Part shown: in pieces, positions 59,301 to 64,000 of the stretch
Position numbering within the stretch: position 1 is the stretch's first letter
Layout: each line of letters opens with the position of its first letter
Assembly: GCA_009193035.1 (NCBI GenBank)
Contig: SWDT01000207.1
Span: forward strand, 1 to 64,000
Length of the DNA stretch: 64,000 nt
From: Halicephalobus mephisto
Taxonomy: Eukaryota; Nematoda; Chromadorea; Rhabditida; Panagrolaimidae
Reading direction: 5' to 3'
Notes under the pieces: generated by a model
The model's input: the letters and a program-made list of their open reading frames with translations, nothing else
Databases searched by the model: none
Told to the model about the DNA's origin: nothing
Translations under genes and position numbers: made by a program

Positions 59301-61795
59301 CTCTTAAAAGTTGATCATTTCTCCATCTTGGATATGAATCTTTATCAATTTTCCCATTTTTTATTTTTATTTCTTCTGTAGGATAAATATTTCTCAAAGT
59401 TCTCGATTTAGAATTTTCTCCATTATCATCTTGATTAATTTCTGAAGATTCTTCTGAATCCAAATTTGTTTTAAAAATAAATTTTGTTTTTTGTTCAAAT
59501 TTAACCATTTTCGGAGTTTCATCCCCTCCGGCAATAGGCGTATTTTTCTTACTTAAAATAGATTTCGGTGTTAAATTTTGCGGAGTATTAATTACCGTAA
59601 TTCCATTCGGAGTAGTATTCGTCGAATTTGACTGTATTTCCGACCACACTCCGATCAAAATTAAATCAACATCAACTTCGTATTGTTCCCCAATATTAAA
59701 CGGTGTTGGTAACTGTCTTCCTGACATTCTCGATCCTCTAAGACTCATTATAGAAGATTTAAAACACGAAATTCCCGATAATTCTGAATTTTGTCCACCA
59801 ATTGACGAATAATCATGTTGAAAAAGCTTCGTTGGATCAACATTCGCTGCCATCTGTTTCGCTCTATTTCTTATTGACCTTCTTAACGGTGTAATTTTCT
59901 CAATAGGACTCATATTCAACAATTTCGGCGTTGATTGATTAGATTTCACATATGGAAATTTCAACGGAAATCCGGGTGAATCAAAACTGATAACTGACGT
60001 ATTCAGTAACTTTACCGCGTCTTCCTTTTCTGTCGGGGTACATCTACGAAGATAAAAAATCAAATGACCTTCTGTTTCTTTATCGTATCCCAGGATAATT
60101 CCCCGGGACGAAGACAATAAAGAAATTCTTTCTCCAGTAAACGCATATCGACAATTCATTTCTTCTAAAATAAATATTATTAAAATTACTGCTTTTCAAA
60201 CTTACTTTTGTTTCTAAACAAAACCGGCAAAACTTCACTGTAAGGATGCGAAAGTGAAAAAATATGACACATCGAAACTCCTGGTTCTGTGATTTCGTGT
60301 TCATTGGCAAGTCTGGCTCTCTCAATCAACACTCCGTAATCACTGCTGAACACCCTTTCGATCTGCAAAATTTACATAAAAATAAAAAAATTAAAAAATT
60401 AAAAAATATAAAAATAAAAAAAATAAAAAAATAAAAACTTCCAAAATCAAACTTTCCTTAAAAATCATGTTAGTGAAAATTCCCAAAAATTTCTACAAAA
60501 TTCTAGAAGATACTATAAAATTAAAATTTCCACAAAATTCTAGAAGATACTGTAAAATTAAAATTTCCACAAAATTATTTTAATAAAAATTTTCTAATAT
60601 CATAAATTTTAAATTTTAAAAAGTTCTACAGTATTTTTAAGATTTAAAAAGCTTTAAAATTTCCAAAAATTTTGAAAGATTTTAGAATTTTTTATAAATT
60701 TTTAAAAACAATTTTATCAAAAATCCATAAATCTTCTGAATTTTGGAAAATTTCAATAAAATTTTTTTTAAATTTCAATATTTTTGAAAATTTTTTAATT
60801 TCAATATTTTTAAAATTTTTTTTAATTTCAATATTTTTTTAATTTTTTTTAATTTCAAAATTACAGTATTCTGATGAAAATAAAACTTACTCTGAACGGA
60901 ATTTTGACGGTTTCAAAACTGGCATCGGTCAAGTGATAAAAACAAATTTGATCCACTCCAACGAGAAGTAAGTAATCCGTCATTGTTTTTTCGTCGTCCA
61001 TTTTTGAATACACAGCTTGTCGGATTTCGAAATCTAACTTCAGAGATCTCAATTTCATCTGGGTGTTTCCACTGTAGCAAATGGCAGAATTAACACGGTA
61101 CTCACATCGTTCCAGAACAACGTCATTTTTGAACAAATAAGTTACACGTTTTTTTTTCTAAAAATTTAAATTTAAAAAGTTAAAATAGAAAATTTGGAAA
61201 ATTTAAAATAGGAAATTTGGAAAATTTAAAATAGGAAAATTAAGTAATTTAAAAATAAAAATTTTGGAGAATTTAAAAATTTAAATTTAAACGAATCAAA
61301 ATAGGGAGTTTGGAGACTTTGAAAAGTTAAATTTTCTATTTTAAATTTTTCAAATTTTCTACTTTAAGTAAAATAAGGATTTTGGAGACTGAAATAAAAA
61401 TAATTAAAATAAGAATTTCAAAAATTTAAAATAGAAAATTTTAAAAAATAGAAATTTTGGAACCTTTGAAATTAAAAAATTAAAATAAGAATTTCAAAAA
61501 TTTAAAAATTAAAGTAGGAATTTTACAAAATTCGAAAATAGAAAACTTAAAAAATCAAAATGAAGATTTTCGGAAAATTTAGAAATTCAAATTTAAGTAG
61601 GAAATTTGGAAAAATTAAAATAGAATATTTAAGTAGAAAATTTAAATAAATTAAAATTACCTGGTTTTCTTTGATATATTTGTAATAATGCCTGAATTTA
61701 ACGGCCGGATCTGCCTTGTACTTGAGGTACGGGTCGTCCTCGTCATGAACGTGGTTCCAACTGCGGGGAACGACCATTGTCGGTTCTTCAGACAT
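53309..61795 (-). CDS. mat-2: Anaphase-promoting complex subunit 1 (APC1, MAT-2-like)
   Basis: Eight exons on the minus strand: 61795-61661, 61157-60891, 60362-60206, 60164-58498, 58045-57641, 57594-56686, 56065-54548 and 54106-53309. All junctions are GT-AG with matching phase, giving 1951 aa, close to vertebrate APC1. An acceptor 31 bp before the ATG (exon from 61826) fits a spliced leader. The N-terminal half should form the beta-propeller region; HIFSLSHPYSEVLPVLF matches a conserved APC1 block. Exon 4 holds a long disordered loop rich in S/T-P sites (NMSPIEKITPLRRS, LPTPF, LTPKS, DETPK), the kind of loop Cdk1 phosphorylates in APC1, plus an 8-residue minisatellite. FRWPTDIRLENAYQML is a conserved motif. 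Exons 7-8 hold the PC repeats (GFLFQGTTNAS, ISIGLINLGRG, AAAIALGFMYLKTKD, AMSMVMAGSGDLHTLRFLRK). APC1 scaffolds the ubiquitin ligase driving metaphase-anaphase exit. Confidence 0.93.
59018..59226 (-). repeat. Coding minisatellite in the APC1-like gene, 24-bp unit
   Basis: Eight or nine tandem 8-residue units (DLGTVTGM / DLGTVAEK and variants) in exon 4, in the disordered loop. At DNA level every unit contains TACTGTA on the coding strand, the word also common in the noncoding arrays. Confidence 0.9.
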
Positions 61796-61826
61796 TCATC
61801 AAATTCAAAACTAGAATCTTCGAATC

Positions 61827-62086
61827 TGAAATGAATAAAATTTAAAATAAACACGGATTTTAAAAAATTATTTAAAACGATTTTTTAAAACAAAACAAGT
61901 CATATCGCAGGACGAAGCGCGGATTCAAAAAACATCGTTTATTTTGAAAACTTCAAAAAAGTGAAAATTAGACAAATTTGTAAAGTTTCATATATTGGAA
62001 GGTGAAATTTAACAAAAAGAAGCTTTTCGAAACGAAATATAGGCCATTTTGCGAAATACCAGAGGTATTCAGGATATCTTATAAAT
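61827..62086. other. 5' flank of the APC1-like gene
   Basis: AT-rich spacer with no open frame, probably containing the outron and promoter of the APC1-like gene. No specific element could be named. Confidence 0.35.
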
Positions 62087-62373
62087 TTTAGGTAAAAGTA
62101 CTTTGCAAATAAGAAACTCGAGTAAACTTATGGTTTCATATATCGAAAGTTAATATTTAACAAAAATACTTCCTTAAGAGTATTGTATTCCATTTTTATA
62201 TTGTTAGATACAAATTAAAGGCATATAGTAAATTTTAGGTAAAAGTACTTTGAAAATAAGAAACTCGAGTAAACTTATGGTTTCATATATCGAAAGTTAA
62301 TATTTAACAAAAATACTTCCTTAAGAGTATTGTATTCCATTTTTATATTGTTAGATACAAATTCAGAATGTAT
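62087..62373. repeat. ~139-bp tandem repeat
   Basis: Two near-identical copies (AATTTTAGGTAAAAGTACTT, TGGTTTCATATATCGAAAGT, ACTTCCTTAAGAGTATTGTA) and a third, diverged copy continuing after the MITE at 62689. Confidence 0.85.
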
Positions 62374-62375
62374 TA

Positions 62376-62688
62376 CAGTGGGATCTCGATATAACGCACC
62401 CAGACTATAAGGCACGGTTTCAGTGCGCCTCGCTATTACGCACCCTTAATATAGACACCCCATGCTATAAGACACGATTTTAAGCAATTTTAGTCATATT
62501 CACCCTGAATATAAGACACGATTTTAAGCAATTTTAGTCATATTCGACCCTCAATATAAGACACCCCATGCTATAAGACACGATTTTAAGCAATTTTAGT
62601 CATATTCGACCTTTATTATAAGACACCCTATGCTATAAGACACGATTTGTCCAATTTCTTGAGGGTGCCTTATATCGATATTCCACTG
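62376..62688. mobile_element. pogo/Tigger-type MITE, 313 bp, TA target duplication
   Basis: Starts CAGTGGGATCTCGATATAAC and ends with the inverted partner (GATATTCCACTG), about 27-bp terminal repeats. It is flanked by TA at 62374-62375 and 62689-62690. The CAGTGGAACCTCGATATAACG-like end is characteristic of pogo-group elements. Inside are three or four tandem copies of TATAAGACACGATTTTAAGC. No transposase. It sits inside the tandem repeat at 62087. Confidence 0.85.
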
Positions 62689-62690
62689 TA

Positions 62691-64000
<1,310 letters not shown>

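Noticed and set aside
60080..60368. Separate short frames inside the APC1 region
   Set aside because: They are exon 3 of the APC1-like gene and its frame shadow, not independent genes.

Overview
The window looks like nuclear DNA of a rhabditid nematode, Caenorhabditis-like in gene style. Introns are short (44-620 bp) and AT-rich and end in TTTTCAG/TTTGCAG-type acceptors. Acceptors lie just upstream of start codons, as expected for spliced-leader addition. Three conserved animal genes can be modelled exon by exon. The species cannot be fixed from sequence alone.

Layout. (1) 1-13.4 kb: ordinary-composition DNA. It holds one multi-exon gene of uncertain function (2075-3981) and a graveyard of mobile DNA: a solo LTR with target duplication (6337-6559), a decayed mariner transposase, a broken SLC22-type transporter cut by a TA-flanked MITE (9409-9797), a virus-related structural-protein-like fragment, and a decayed non-LTR reverse transcriptase. 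(2) About 13.5-49.6 kb: very AT-rich DNA built mainly from dozens of different tandem arrays (units about 22-260 bp). Many arrays share one degenerate core, GGTCY-N(4-5)-CGAAA, on either strand. Short exon-like islands of normal composition sit between arrays; some have splice signals and agreeing phase, but none could be identified. (3) 49.6-64 kb: the gene-dense end. A TEAD/EGL-44-type transcription factor (+) converges on an APC1/MAT-2-type anaphase-promoting-complex subunit (-). Upstream of the latter, and divergent from it, is a CDC-42 GTPase gene (+) that runs off the window. A pogo-type MITE lies in the spacer between the last two.

The three conserved genes act in different processes (TEA-domain transcription, mitotic ubiquitin ligation, cell polarity) and their proximity shows no shared pathway. 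The striking feature is the noncoding architecture: one short core reused across unrelated satellites, hairpin-forming units, a five-copy array of E2F-like palindromes, and a coding minisatellite inside the APC1 gene built on the TACTGTA word that is also common in the noncoding repeats. Several long open frames are artefacts of arrays whose period is a multiple of three.
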